Assembly: GCA_937901125.1 (NCBI GenBank)
Contig: CALCGT010000047.1
Location: forward strand, 1 to 60,413
Source of the DNA: an uncultured Clostridia bacterium
Lineage (GTDB): Bacteria > Bacillota > Clostridia > Lachnospirales > Anaerotignaceae
Direction: 5' to 3'
DNA: 60,413 nucleotides
The number at the start of each line of letters is the position of its first letter. Within the stretch, counting starts at the first letter, position 1. This document shows positions 16,245 through 25,699 of this stretch, in pieces. Made by a program: the position numbers and the translations under genes. The notes below the pieces were generated by a model. The model was given only the letters and a program-made list of their open reading frames with translations. It was not told the origin of the DNA and did not search any database.

Positions 16245-17303
16245 ATGGCAAAAGTTTTGATGAAAGGCAACGAAGCAGTTGGTAAAGCGGCTATCGAGGC
16301 GGGTTGCAGATATTTCTTTGGCTATCCCATCACTCCTCAGTCCGAAGTACCTGAATATTTATCTAGTGAATTACCCAAGGTTGGCGGCACATTCGTTCAG
16401 GCTGAATCTGAAGTAGCTGCAATCAACATGGTTTATGGTGCGGCAGCAGCCGGCGCGAGAGTTCTGACAAGCTCTTCTTCCCCCGGGGTTGCTCTGAAAC
16501 AGGAAGGTATTGGTTACATCTCCAATGCAAGCCTGCCCGCAGTTATCATCAACATGATGCGTGGTGGCCCGGGTCTGGGCACAATTCAGCCCGGTCAGGC
16601 TGACTATAACATGGCAGTTAAAGGCGGTTCCAACGGTGACTACCACAACGTAGTTCTGGCTCCCGCATCCGTTCAGGAAGCTGTTGACATGGTTATGGAC
16701 GCATTCGATATCGCTGATATGTATGGCACACCCGTTATCGTTCTGGCTGACGGTCTGATCGGTCAGATGATGGAACCCGTAGAATTCAACTACGTTCGCA
16801 GAGAAGGTATCCCTGAAAAGACATGGGCTCTGACAGGTAAAGGCAAAGGCGAAAGACACAACATCAAAAACCTGGTTATCGACCCCGATGACTGTGAAGC
16901 TTGGAACCATGAACATTTCGAAGTATACGAAAGAATTCTGGCTAACGAAGAAGCTTGGGAAGATTATCTGATGGACGATGCTGAATACGCATTCGTATCC
17001 TACGGTACAGCTTCCAGAGTTGTAAGAACAGCAATTGGCTATCTGAGAGCTGAAGGTTACAAAGTAGGTATGATCAGACCTAAAACACTGTGGCCTTTCC
17101 CTCAGAAAGCATTCGACAAATGGAATGGTCAGGTTAAAAAATATCTGGATGTAGAAATGTCCATGGGTCAGATGGTACCTGACGTTGCATATGCATGTAA
17201 CGATAAAAACAAAGTAGTATTCCACGGCAGAACAGGCGGTAACGTACCTACTGTTGACGAAGTGGTTGCATTTGCGAAAGAAATCATGGGAGGTGACAAA
17301 TAA
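16245..17303 (+). CDS. vorB: 2-oxoacid:ferredoxin oxidoreductase, alpha subunit (VorB-like)
   Basis: The 352-residue alpha subunit of a four-subunit oxidoreductase. It opens with the TPP-binding pyrimidine domain (GYPITPQSEVPEYLS, then QAESEVAAINMVYGAAAAG with the conserved Glu) and GGPGLGTIQPGQADYN. The complex converts branched-chain or other 2-oxoacids plus CoA to acyl-CoA, CO2 and reduced ferredoxin. The sequence reads most like the 3-methyl-2-oxobutanoate (valine-derived) type, but 2-oxoglutarate cannot be excluded. The stop overlaps the beta start by one base. The codon set is narrow, as in highly expressed genes. Confidence 0.9.
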   Translation: MAKVLMKGNEAVGKAAIEAGCRYFFGYPITPQSEVPEYLSSELPKVGGTFVQAESEVAAINMVYGAAAAGARVLTSSSSPGVALKQEGIGYISNASLPAVIINMMRGGPGLGTIQPGQADYNMAVKGGSNGDYHNVVLAPASVQEAVDMVMDAFDIADMYGTPVIVLADGLIGQMMEPVEFNYVRREGIPEKTWALTGKGKGERHNIKNLVIDPDDCEAWNHEHFEVYERILANEEAWEDYLMDDAEYAFVSYGTASRVVRTAIGYLRAEGYKVGMIRPKTLWPFPQKAFDKWNGQVKKYLDVEMSMGQMVPDVAYACNDKNKVVFHGRTGGNVPTVDEVVAFAKEIMGGDK

Positions 17304-18055
17304 TGGCAGTTGTATTTGAAAAAACTAAAGCTTTAACAGATGCCAAATTGCATTATTGTCCTGGTTGCGCACACGGCATCGTACATAGACTGGTAGCAGA
17401 AGTTCTGGAAGAAATGGGCGAAGTAGAAAACACAATCGCTTGCGTTCCCGTAGGTTGTGCTGTATTTGCAAACAACTACTTCAACTTTGACGCAATCCAG
17501 TGTGCACACGGTCGTGCTCCCGCTACAGCAACAGGTATCAAGAGAGTACATCCCGACAAAGTTGTTATGACATATCAGGGCGACGGTGACCTGGCTTCCA
17601 TCGGTACATGTGAAATCGTTCACGCAGCAGCTCGTGGCGAAAAGATCACAACAATCTTCATCAACAACGGTATCTATGGTATGACAGGCGGCCAGATGGC
17701 TCCTACAACACTGCCTGGCATGAAAGCAACAACAGCAAAAGCAGGCCGTGACCCTAAAATCAATGGTAACCCTCTGCGTGTTTCCGAAATGCTGGCTACA
17801 CTGACAGGTCCCGCTTACATCGAAAGAGTAAGTGTTTCCACACCCGCTCAGGTTACAGCAGCAAAGAGAGCTATCAGAAAAGCGTTCGAAATCCAGAAAC
17901 AGGGTCTGGGCTTCACATTCATTGAAGTAGTATCTTCCTGCCCTACAAACTGGGGTCTGACACCTGTAAAAGCTATGGAATTCGTAAGAGAAAAGATGAT
18001 CCCTTACTATCCTCTTGGCGTTTTCAAAGATATCACAGCAGAGGAGGGCAAATAA
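17303..18055 (+). CDS. vorA: 2-oxoacid:ferredoxin oxidoreductase, beta subunit (VorA-like)
   Basis: A 250-residue TPP-binding subunit. It has YCPGCAHGIVHRL at the N-terminus, the TPP/Mg motif GDGDLASIGT...INNGIYGMTGGQM, and ends with CPTNWGLTPVKAMEF. It carries out decarboxylation with the alpha subunit. Its ATG overlaps the alpha stop (TAATG), implying coupled translation and equal amounts. Confidence 0.93.
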   Translation: MAVVFEKTKALTDAKLHYCPGCAHGIVHRLVAEVLEEMGEVENTIACVPVGCAVFANNYFNFDAIQCAHGRAPATATGIKRVHPDKVVMTYQGDGDLASIGTCEIVHAAARGEKITTIFINNGIYGMTGGQMAPTTLPGMKATTAKAGRDPKINGNPLRVSEMLATLTGPAYIERVSVSTPAQVTAAKRAIRKAFEIQKQGLGFTFIEVVSSCPTNWGLTPVKAMEFVREKMIPYYPLGVFKDITAEEGK

Positions 18056-18056
18056 T

Positions 18057-18620
18057 ATGAGTACATTTTCTATCATCTTCGCAGGCTTTGGTGGCCAGGG
18101 GACACAGTCCATGGGTAAAATTCTTGCTTATGCAGCTATGCTGGAAGGTAAAGAAGTATCTTGGTGTCCTTCCTATGGTCCCGAAATGCGTGGCGGTACA
18201 TCTAACGTACATGTTATCATTTCTGATGAAGGTATCGGTTCTCCCGTTATCACAAAGGATGCAACTTGCGTAGTAGCTCTGAACAAACCTTCCCTGGATA
18301 AATTCGCACATACAGTAGCAGATGGCGGCGCTCTGGTAATCAACGCTGACTTGGCTGAAATGGAAGAAGGTCAGGCAAAAGCTGGCACAAGAGTATTCAA
18401 CATTCCTGCAAACAAAATTGCAGTAGAAGCTTTCGGTGGTTCTAAACTGGCTAACCTGGTTATGCTGGGTGCAGTTGTTTACGCTACAAGCCCTATTAAA
18501 GTAGAAAGCATTGATGATGCGTTCACACATGTTTTCGAAGGCGGCAAAGCAAAATTCATCCCCGATAACAAAAAAGCATTCGAACTGGGTTATAACTGTG
18601 CAAAAGAACTGGATAAATAA
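18057..18620 (+). CDS. 2-oxoacid:ferredoxin oxidoreductase, gamma subunit (VorC-like)
   Basis: A 187-residue gamma subunit with the family opening FAGFGGQGTQSMGKILAYA and the SYGPEMRGGTSNVHV motif. It binds CoA and completes the complex. The ATG at 18057 is preceded by GAGGAGG; the upstream in-frame ATG at 18015 lies within the beta gene. A strong terminator follows 23 bases after the stop and ends the operon. Confidence 0.93.
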   Translation: MSTFSIIFAGFGGQGTQSMGKILAYAAMLEGKEVSWCPSYGPEMRGGTSNVHVIISDEGIGSPVITKDATCVVALNKPSLDKFAHTVADGGALVINADLAEMEEGQAKAGTRVFNIPANKIAVEAFGGSKLANLVMLGAVVYATSPIKVESIDDAFTHVFEGGKAKFIPDNKKAFELGYNCAKELDK

Positions 18621-18643
18621 TCCATCCCAGAATTGATTTTCGT

Positions 18644-18674
18644 CCCCATACGAGTTTTCGTATGGGGTTTTTTA
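18644..18674 (+). terminator. vor operon terminator
   Basis: A 10-bp stem CCCCATACGA/TCGTATGGGG with a 4-base loop and TTTTTT. Confidence 0.93.
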
Positions 18675-18809
18675 TATATTTATATTTGGGAAGAAAAATG
18701 TTTTTTCAACCGAGACTATGTAAAAAAATCTATTTCTTATGGAAAGCATTTGTGGTATACTTACAATTAAGTATGTAATCGTGAAAAACCATGAAGGGAA
18801 GTGCAGTAC

Positions 18810-19214
18810 ATGAAGAACAGAGTGAAGATTTCCATTGATGGAAAAAGCTTTACGCTGGTAGGGGAAGAATCGGAAGAACATATGCGCCAGGTGGCATCTT
18901 ATATCGATGAAAAAATGGCAGAGGTAAGGGAAAAGGCCGTTGCTGTTACGATGGATTCTAGCCTTGCCTATGTGCTGACTTCTATCAATGTGGCGGATGA
19001 TTATTTCAAGGAAAAGGCCTATGTGGCGGAATTGGAAGGCAAGCTGCTGGGCATGACAGCCAGGGTACAGGATTTGTCTACAAAACTGGAAGAAGCAGAA
19101 AAAGTAAGAGAAGACGCAGAAAATAAACTGGATGAATATACTTTGGCACTGGAAAATGGCAGTGGCGCGCAGCTGCATCTGTCTTCTGCAAAGAATAAAA
19201 AAGGAAAAAAATAA
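18810..19214 (+). CDS. zapA: cell division protein ZapA
   Basis: A 134-residue ZapA, which binds and bundles FtsZ at mid-cell. It has the N-terminal beta-rich ZapA domain (KISIDGKSFTLVGEESEEHMRQVASYID) and a long C-terminal coiled coil. The ATG at 18810 is favoured over a GTG at 18801 because GAAGGGAAG is correctly spaced. A TG-extended TATACT (18756-18761) lies upstream. It is followed by a U32 family gene, a pairing common in Firmicutes. Confidence 0.9.
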   Translation: MKNRVKISIDGKSFTLVGEESEEHMRQVASYIDEKMAEVREKAVAVTMDSSLAYVLTSINVADDYFKEKAYVAELEGKLLGMTARVQDLSTKLEEAEKVREDAENKLDEYTLALENGSGAQLHLSSAKNKKGKK

Positions 19215-19241
19215 ACGAGAATACATAAGAAAGAGTGGAAA

Positions 19242-19285
19242 GCCGTAGTTTGGGATGATCCAAACGCAGAAGTCTGCTCTTTTCA
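19242..19285 (+). other. hairpin between zapA and the U32 gene
   Basis: GTTTGG/CCAAAC (19248-19253, 19260-19265) with a GATGAT loop, enclosed by a weak AAGAG/CTCTT outer pair and a T-run. It may be a partial terminator. Confidence 0.4.
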
Positions 19286-19320
19286 TTTAAATAGAGATCA
19301 ATGGAAGAAAGGAGACTATC

Positions 19321-21750
19321 ATGTCCGTAATGAATAAACCGGAACTGCTCTCTCCCGCGGGTTCAATGGAAAGTTTGAAAGCAGCGGTGAATAATGGCTG
19401 TGATGCGGTATATCTGGGCGGCAAGCAGTTCAGTGCCAGACAGTATGCAGGGAATTTTTCTCTGGAGGAAATGGAAGATGCCTGCGATTATTGCCATTTG
19501 AGAGGGGTAAAAGTATATGTAACGGTCAATACCGTTTATAAGGATGAAGAATTGAAGGACTTCCTGGCATATATCAAACATCTGTATGAAATGGGGGTAG
19601 ATGCTTTGATCATGCAGGATGCCGGGGCAGCAAAGCTGGTGAAAGAATCCTTCCCCGATTTCCCTTTGCATGCCAGCACACAGATGACCTGTAATTCCTT
19701 GGCAGACGTGAAGTATTGGGAAAGTCAGGGCTTTGATAAGATCGTATTGAGCAGAGAGCTTTCTGTGGAAGAAATCAAGCATATCACGGAACATGTGGAT
19801 GCGGAAATTGAGACATTCGTCCATGGTGCGTTGTGTGTATGCTATTCCGGTCAGTGTATCATGAGCAGTATCCTGGGGGGCAGAAGCGGCAACCGTGGTC
19901 GTTGTGCCCAGACCTGTCGTCTGCCCTATACCTTGTATAGAGGTTATGATCATATTGAAGAGGGTTATCTGCTTTCTCCCAAAGATGTGATGACAGTGAA
20001 TATCCTGCCCCAACTGATCGAAGCAGGTATCGCTTCCCTGAAGATCGAAGGCAGAATGAAAAGCCCTGAATATGTGGCAGGGGTAACAGGCATCTATCGG
20101 AAATATATCGACAAATATTTTGAAGATCCCGAACATTATGAGGTAGATATGGCCGATGTGAAGACATTGCAGCAGTTGTTCAACCGCGGCGGCTTTACAG
20201 ATGGCTATTATACTTCCTTTGCGGGCAGAAATATGATGAGCATTGAACGTCCTAAGCCTTGGGGGCTGAAGGTGGGCATTGTAGATAAATATCTGCCCAA
20301 GCATAAAAAAGTGACGATCCGCACCAGAGAGCCTTTGGTGCCCGGCGATGGTCTAGAGGTATGGACCCAGACAGAACCCCACGTTGGTACAAATGTTTCT
20401 AAGCATTCCAAGGCTGGTGAAGTCATCACCATCACCATGGAAGGGGATATCAATAAAAACGATGTGGTTTATCGTACCTTCGGCAAAGCCCTGAACGATG
20501 AACTGAAAAAGACCTACGAAAAAGACAGCAGAAAGCTTCCGATTTACGGGACGCTTCGGGCAAAAGAGGGAGCCCCCCTTTCTTTGCAGCTGTGGGATAA
20601 TGCTGGCAACAGTGTATTTGCCAGCGGCGCAGTGGTAGAGCCGGCGGGAAGTTCCCCGATGCTGCCTATGAAGCTGAGGGAACAGGCAAGCAAAATGGGG
20701 GCAACACCTTTTGTATTGGAAGATCTGCAGACAGATATTGATAAATATATCTATGTGAATGTCAGTGAAGTGAACCGTGTGCGCCGGGAAGCCTGCGAAG
20801 CGCTGGAAGCGGCTATCCTCAAAAAGTCCAAACGGAAAGCCAAAGGCGATGCCGTTTTGGAAAAGACAGAGAAAAAACCATTCCTACTCCGCAAAAAACT
20901 GACTGCACTAGTGATGAATCTGGGGCAGCTGGATGCGGTGCTGCAAGCAAAGGGCATTTGCAGAGTGTATTATGAATGTGGCGAGGATTTTGAAAAGAAT
21001 CTGGAAAAAATTGCGGGAAAATGCCATAAAATGGGTGTGACCCTTTATGCGGCACTGCCCAGAGTGGCAAGAGAATGGAATGCGGAAAAGGAACAGCCTA
21101 TGATCGACCGCCTTATAGAAAGCGAAGTCGATGGCTTCCTAGTTCGTTCTGCAGGTCAGCTTGACCAGGTGAAAAACAGCAGCAAAAAGATCGTTGTGGA
21201 TTATAACCTGAATGCCATGAATCGGGAAACGGTGGAATATTGGAAAGAACAGGGGGCAGACAATGTTTGCCTTTCTGTAGAAGCTAATTTGCAGGAGATC
21301 AACCAGATGGGTGATAAAGACTGCGAAATGGTGGTTTATGGCTATCTGCCCCTGATGAAGACCCAGCAGTGCCCCATCGGCAACTATGCCGGCGGCAAAG
21401 ACGGTCATAAATATTGTACCGAAAGAAATAATGAAGACTTGTATTTCCTGCGGGACAGAAAGGGTGTCAAATTCCCCATGATGACAGACTGCGAAAGATG
21501 TGTCTGCACCATTCTGAACGGAAAACCCTTGTTTACCCTGAAATTCTATGATGAGATTTTGGAAAGTACCACAGGTCTGGTTCGTTTGGACTTTACAAAG
21601 GAAGGCCCCGGCAGAGCTGAAAGAATTGCGAAAGCTTATGGGGAAATGACAGCGGATGTGGAACGCATGAGCCCTGCGACCCGTAACCTTTTGGGAGAAA
21701 TGAGCGAAAAAGGCAGTACAAAAGGACATTTCTTCCGCGGAGTGGAGTGA
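19321..21750 (+). CDS. U32 peptidase-family protein, RlhA-like with DUF3656
   Basis: An 809-residue protein. The N-terminal U32 domain starts with PELLSPAGSMESLKAAVNNG. The Fe-S cysteine cluster region reads ALCVCYSGQCIMSS and NRGRCAQTCRLPY, with further cysteines in the C-terminal part (DCERCVCTILNG). The middle part resembles the DUF3656/collagenase-like region. U32 proteins once called peptidases include RNA hydroxylases: RlhA acts on 23S rRNA C2501 and TrhP on tRNA U34. The full length with DUF3656 favours an RlhA-like role, but that is inference. AAAGGAG precedes the ATG. It is 5 bases upstream of the RodA/FtsW gene, so they are probably cotranscribed. Confidence 0.85.
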   Translation: MSVMNKPELLSPAGSMESLKAAVNNGCDAVYLGGKQFSARQYAGNFSLEEMEDACDYCHLRGVKVYVTVNTVYKDEELKDFLAYIKHLYEMGVDALIMQDAGAAKLVKESFPDFPLHASTQMTCNSLADVKYWESQGFDKIVLSRELSVEEIKHITEHVDAEIETFVHGALCVCYSGQCIMSSILGGRSGNRGRCAQTCRLPYTLYRGYDHIEEGYLLSPKDVMTVNILPQLIEAGIASLKIEGRMKSPEYVAGVTGIYRKYIDKYFEDPEHYEVDMADVKTLQQLFNRGGFTDGYYTSFAGRNMMSIERPKPWGLKVGIVDKYLPKHKKVTIRTREPLVPGDGLEVWTQTEPHVGTNVSKHSKAGEVITITMEGDINKNDVVYRTFGKALNDELKKTYEKDSRKLPIYGTLRAKEGAPLSLQLWDNAGNSVFASGAVVEPAGSSPMLPMKLREQASKMGATPFVLEDLQTDIDKYIYVNVSEVNRVRREACEALEAAILKKSKRKAKGDAVLEKTEKKPFLLRKKLTALVMNLGQLDAVLQAKGICRVYYECGEDFEKNLEKIAGKCHKMGVTLYAALPRVAREWNAEKEQPMIDRLIESEVDGFLVRSAGQLDQVKNSSKKIVVDYNLNAMNRETVEYWKEQGADNVCLSVEANLQEINQMGDKDCEMVVYGYLPLMKTQQCPIGNYAGGKDGHKYCTERNNEDLYFLRDRKGVKFPMMTDCERCVCTILNGKPLFTLKFYDEILESTTGLVRLDFTKEGPGRAERIAKAYGEMTADVERMSPATRNLLGEMSEKGSTKGHFFRGVE

Positions 21751-21755
21751 TTTGA

Positions 21756-23153
21756 ATGTTTGATTTGATTATTATGCTGAGCAGATATCTGTTCATCTTC
21801 TATATCGTCCTGTTTTTGTGGCAGGGCATCGTGTATATTGCCTATGAGCAGGGGGGCTTTTTAGGAAGCCCCTATACTGCGGTGTCTATGCAGCGACGGA
21901 TTGTTATTTTGATGCATATAACGGCATTTTTGATCTTGGGATATAATCGGGAGACCCGTTTGTTCGATATACAAACGCTGATCTTTGGTGCGGTGGCCTT
22001 TATATTTCTATTGATGGCGGTCAAGCTTTTGGATCGATTTTATTATGAAGGCTGTCCGCTGATTTGGACGGGGATGCTGTTTTTGATGGATCTGAGCCTG
22101 ATCGTCCTGCAAAGGGTAGAGCCTTCTTTGGCCCACAGACAATTGATGTGGATGTGTATCGGATTAGCTGGAATGTTGTTTTTGCCTTTTTTCTTCCGTA
22201 TGATTCCCCGATTCGAGATTTTTGAGTGGGCCTATATCATCGTTTGCTATGGTCTGCTTATCTGCACCAGATTTTTCGGTGTTGCCAAGGGGGGGTCCAC
22301 CAACTGGCTTTCCTTTGGTCCTGAGGCTTTCAAGATCACCTTCCAGCCTTCGGAAATTGCAAAATTCCTGTTCGTTTTCTACCTGGCTAGTGTGTTCCGC
22401 AAACGGGTGGAGTGGAAACAGTTTTTGACAACGGCGATCCTGAGTGCGGGACTGGTGCTGCTGCTGGTATTGCAGAAGGATTTGGGAAGTGCGCTGATCT
22501 TCTTTATGACCTATATGGTTATGCTTTATATTGCAACATCCAATGAATTTTTATTCCTTTTGGGCATGGGTGCTGCCAGTGTGGCAGCGACAGGTGCCTA
22601 TAAATTGTTTTCCCATGTGCGGGTACGTGTGGCGGCATGGCAGAACCCCTGGGCGGATATCGATGCGGGGGGCTATCAGATCGTCAGCTCCTTGTTTGCC
22701 ATTACCACATGGGGGTTGTTTGGCAGCGGCCTGACAAAGGGCATGCCAAAGAGTATCCCTGTTGTGGAAAGCGATATGATCTTTGCAGCCATCTGCGAGG
22801 AATTTGGTGTGATCTTCGGCGCAGGTGTGATCGGTATTTTCATTATGATTTTGTACCGCGGCGTGCGGATCGCTTTGGATTGCAGCCGCCGTTACTATAG
22901 TATCCTTGCGGCAGGGGTGACGACTATGATCTCTTTCCAGGCTTTTGTCATTCTGGGCGGTGTTATCAAGCTGATCCCTCTGACTGGGGTCACATTGCCT
23001 TTCGTCAGCTATGGCGGCAGTTCCGTTTTGGTCAGCCTGATGATGATCGGGCTGCTGCAGTGGGTATGCGTGTATTGTGAACAGCATAGCCAGCAGGAGC
23101 AGGAACAGTTGAGAGCCATGGAAATGCAGATGGGAGGTGGAAGACATGAGTAA
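21756..23153 (+). CDS. FtsW/RodA/SpoVE-family peptidoglycan polymerase
   Basis: A 465-residue multi-pass membrane SEDS glycosyltransferase that polymerises lipid II with a partner class B PBP. Key segments are ITFQPSEIAKFLFVFYLA, the LQKDLGSALIFF motif with the catalytic aspartate, and the LPFVSYGGSSVLVSL ending. Several N-terminal helices precede the catalytic core. The gene overlaps the PBP gene by 8 bases, an arrangement that implies a SEDS-PBP pair. Whether it serves elongation or division cannot be decided; the zapA neighbourhood hints at division. Confidence 0.93.
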   Translation: MFDLIIMLSRYLFIFYIVLFLWQGIVYIAYEQGGFLGSPYTAVSMQRRIVILMHITAFLILGYNRETRLFDIQTLIFGAVAFIFLLMAVKLLDRFYYEGCPLIWTGMLFLMDLSLIVLQRVEPSLAHRQLMWMCIGLAGMLFLPFFFRMIPRFEIFEWAYIIVCYGLLICTRFFGVAKGGSTNWLSFGPEAFKITFQPSEIAKFLFVFYLASVFRKRVEWKQFLTTAILSAGLVLLLVLQKDLGSALIFFMTYMVMLYIATSNEFLFLLGMGAASVAATGAYKLFSHVRVRVAAWQNPWADIDAGGYQIVSSLFAITTWGLFGSGLTKGMPKSIPVVESDMIFAAICEEFGVIFGAGVIGIFIMILYRGVRIALDCSRRYYSILAAGVTTMISFQAFVILGGVIKLIPLTGVTLPFVSYGGSSVLVSLMMIGLLQWVCVYCEQHSQQEQEQLRAMEMQMGGGRHE

Positions 23154-24549
23154 TATGAAGCGAAGCATGCGTCGTGTATTCTGGCTTTTGGCGCTGTGCT
23201 TCTTCCTATTATTAGGTTACCTTTGCAAGTTGACTTTTGTAGATCGAGAGGAAATCTCTGGCAATGCCTATAACAGCCGTCTGCGTTATGTAGATGAAAC
23301 CATCAAACGAGGTGACATTCTGGATCGGGAAGGCGAAGTCCTTGCCACCAGCACTTTGCAGAATGATGGCGCTTACAGCAGAGAATATCCCCGTGCCCGC
23401 ATGGCTGCCCATATCACAGGATATAGCAGTGTGGGTAAGACCAGCGTGGAAGCAGCGGAAAACTTTGAATTGATGAATCTGCATAATGAATTGTTCCAGC
23501 GCATCAGCGGCATCATAAGAGGGACAGAATTACAGGGCAACAGTGTTGCTTTGACGGTAGATATGGATATCCAGAGTACGGCAGGGAATCTGCTGGGCAG
23601 TGCGAAGGGTGCCATCGTGGTGATGGAACCTTCCACGGGTCGAATTCTTGCCCTGCAGGCTTATCCTGATTTCAACCCCAACAGTGTGGAAGCCCAGTGG
23701 GATTCCCTGAAAGACCATGCAGACAGCCCTCTGTTAAACAGAGCGACGCAGGGGCTTTATCCCCCTGGCTCCACCTTCAAGACGGTAATGGCTTTGGCGG
23801 GGATGGAGCATCTTTCCAACTGGCAGGATTTTACCATCGAATGTACCGGGGAACGGGAGTTTGAGGATAAGGTCATCCATTGCTACAATAACAGGGCCCA
23901 TGGCACAGTAGATATGAAAGGGGCACTGGCGGCTTCCTGCAACTGCTATTTTGCAGCCCTGGCGGAAAAGATTGGCCCGGGCGATCTGGCTAAGACCATG
24001 CGCCAGGTAGGGATGGGTACAGCAAGTCATTTTGAGCTGGAGACAAGCCCCAACAGTATCTATCTGGAAAAGGGTGCAACAGAAAGCGAATTGGTGGAAA
24101 CTGCCATTGGGCAGGGCAGAACAGGCGTGACGCCCCTATATATGGCGATGCTGGCATCTGCCATCGCCAATGACGGCATGATGATGCAGCCATATATTGT
24201 GGACCATGTGGTTTATCCCGACGGAACGGAAGCTAAGCATACCGTTCCTGAAAAATTGATGGATATCTGTTCTGCGGAGGAAGCGGCGATATTGAGAGAT
24301 ATGATGACGGAAGTTGTCACCAGCGGTACTGGTTCTGCGGCGGCAGTCAACGGTGTAACCGTAGCGGGTAAGACCGGTACGGCGGAAAATGCCACAGGCT
24401 ATGACCATAGCTGGTTCATCGGCTTTGCCCCTGCAGAAAATCCTAAGGTGGCGGTAGCCGTTTTGATCGAAAATTCCAATTACGGCAGTGCAACGCCTAT
24501 TGCGGGCAAAATGATCCGGGCGGCTTTGACGGAATTGGGTGAATATTAA
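23146..24549 (+). CDS. class B penicillin-binding protein (PbpA/FtsI type)
   Basis: A 467-residue transpeptidase with one N-terminal membrane helix (about residues 7-27), a short PBP dimer domain, and the catalytic triad motifs STFK (in PPGSTFKTVMAL), SCN (in LAASCNCYF) and KTGTAEN. It crosslinks the glycan made by the overlapping SEDS protein. It lacks a PASTA domain and is short, like the PBPs paired with FtsW/RodA in Actinobacteria and some Clostridia. GGGAGGTGG just ahead decides the ATG at 23146 over 23137. Confidence 0.93.
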   Translation: MSNMKRSMRRVFWLLALCFFLLLGYLCKLTFVDREEISGNAYNSRLRYVDETIKRGDILDREGEVLATSTLQNDGAYSREYPRARMAAHITGYSSVGKTSVEAAENFELMNLHNELFQRISGIIRGTELQGNSVALTVDMDIQSTAGNLLGSAKGAIVVMEPSTGRILALQAYPDFNPNSVEAQWDSLKDHADSPLLNRATQGLYPPGSTFKTVMALAGMEHLSNWQDFTIECTGEREFEDKVIHCYNNRAHGTVDMKGALAASCNCYFAALAEKIGPGDLAKTMRQVGMGTASHFELETSPNSIYLEKGATESELVETAIGQGRTGVTPLYMAMLASAIANDGMMMQPYIVDHVVYPDGTEAKHTVPEKLMDICSAEEAAILRDMMTEVVTSGTGSAAAVNGVTVAGKTGTAENATGYDHSWFIGFAPAENPKVAVAVLIENSNYGSATPIAGKMIRAALTELGEY

Positions 24550-24560
24550 GGGGTGGTCAG

Positions 24561-25649
24561 ATGGAACTGCAGTTTGACACATCAAAAACATATGCCATCG
24601 CTTTGGAGGGTGGCGGTGCAAAAGGTGCCTATGAGGTGGGGGTCTGGAAAGCTCTTGATGAAGCAGGCGTGCAATTCGATGCAGTGGCTGGGACTTCCGT
24701 TGGTGCGCTGAATGGTGCCATGATGGTCATGGGAGAGCTGGAGCAGGCCATAAACCTTTGGGAAAATATCAGTTTTTCTCAGGTCTTTGATGCAGATGAT
24801 GCGCAGATGAAAAAGCTCTATGACAGGGAATTGTCGGGATCGGATATCAAAGCCTTGCTGAAAGATCTGATTGAAGCCATCAAAGAGGGCGGTCTGGATA
24901 TTGAGCCCCTGCGAAATCTTCTTTCCGAATGGGTGGATGAAGAGAAGATCAAAGCATCCCACAAGAAATTCTTTTTAGTGACCTATTCCCTGACAGATAA
25001 AAAGGAACTGGATATCGATGCGGATGAATTGGAAGCAGGAAAGCTAAAGGATATGCTTCTTGCCAGTGCCTATGTGCCTTTGTTCCAGAGAAAAAAGCTG
25101 GACGGCAAGGATTATGTGGATGGCAGCGTCCATAATATCGTGCCTATCAGCATTTTGTTGGATCGGGGATACAGAGATATTATCGTGATCCGTATTTATG
25201 GTATCGGTTTTGAAAAACGGACGAAGCTCCCGGAAGACGCCCGAATTACTACTATTGCCCCCAGAGAAAAGCTGGGCGGTGTGCTGCAGTTTGATGCAGA
25301 GCAGAGCAAGAAAGTCATGACTCTGGGATATTTCGATGGTATGCGGATGCTCTATGGGCTGGCGGGGGAGAAATACTATATCGACCGCCAGTGGGACGAG
25401 ATACAGGCGTATCTGGCATTGAAAACGCTGCTGGAATTATATTTAAAGGAAGAAACGGTTTCTCTGAGGGAAATAAATGAAAAGCTTTTGCCAAAGATGG
25501 CGAAGAAATTAAAGGCGAAAGACAGCGATTATCATGGATTGCTGCTTCGTTTTTTGGAACAGCTGGCGGAGAGGGCTGGGCTTTCTCCTTTCAAGATCAG
25601 AACAGAGGAGGAACTCTTATCCGAGATTGGGGAAAGCTGGAAAAGATGA
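24561..25649 (+). CDS. patatin-like phospholipase
   Basis: A 362-residue lipid acyl hydrolase. It has the oxyanion loop GGGAKGAYEVG (about residues 14-24), the nucleophile motif GTSVG (about 40-44) and the dyad aspartate in DGSVHN (about 183-188). There is no signal peptide, so it acts inside the cell, perhaps in membrane lipid turnover. The C-terminal third is helical and unassigned. It starts 11 bases after the PBP gene and ends the zapA-to-patatin gene run. A strong terminator follows. Confidence 0.9.
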   Translation: MELQFDTSKTYAIALEGGGAKGAYEVGVWKALDEAGVQFDAVAGTSVGALNGAMMVMGELEQAINLWENISFSQVFDADDAQMKKLYDRELSGSDIKALLKDLIEAIKEGGLDIEPLRNLLSEWVDEEKIKASHKKFFLVTYSLTDKKELDIDADELEAGKLKDMLLASAYVPLFQRKKLDGKDYVDGSVHNIVPISILLDRGYRDIIVIRIYGIGFEKRTKLPEDARITTIAPREKLGGVLQFDAEQSKKVMTLGYFDGMRMLYGLAGEKYYIDRQWDEIQAYLALKTLLELYLKEETVSLREINEKLLPKMAKKLKAKDSDYHGLLLRFLEQLAERAGLSPFKIRTEEELLSEIGESWKR

Positions 25650-25657
25650 AAAGAAAG

Positions 25658-25693
25658 AATCTCTTTCTATTTTATATAGAGGGAGATTTTTTT
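25658..25693 (+). terminator. terminator after the patatin gene
   Basis: A 12-bp stem AATCTCTTTCTA/TAGAGGGAGATT with two G-U pairs, a 7-base loop and a T-run to 25693. Confidence 0.9.
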
Positions 25694-25699
25694 GCGCAG

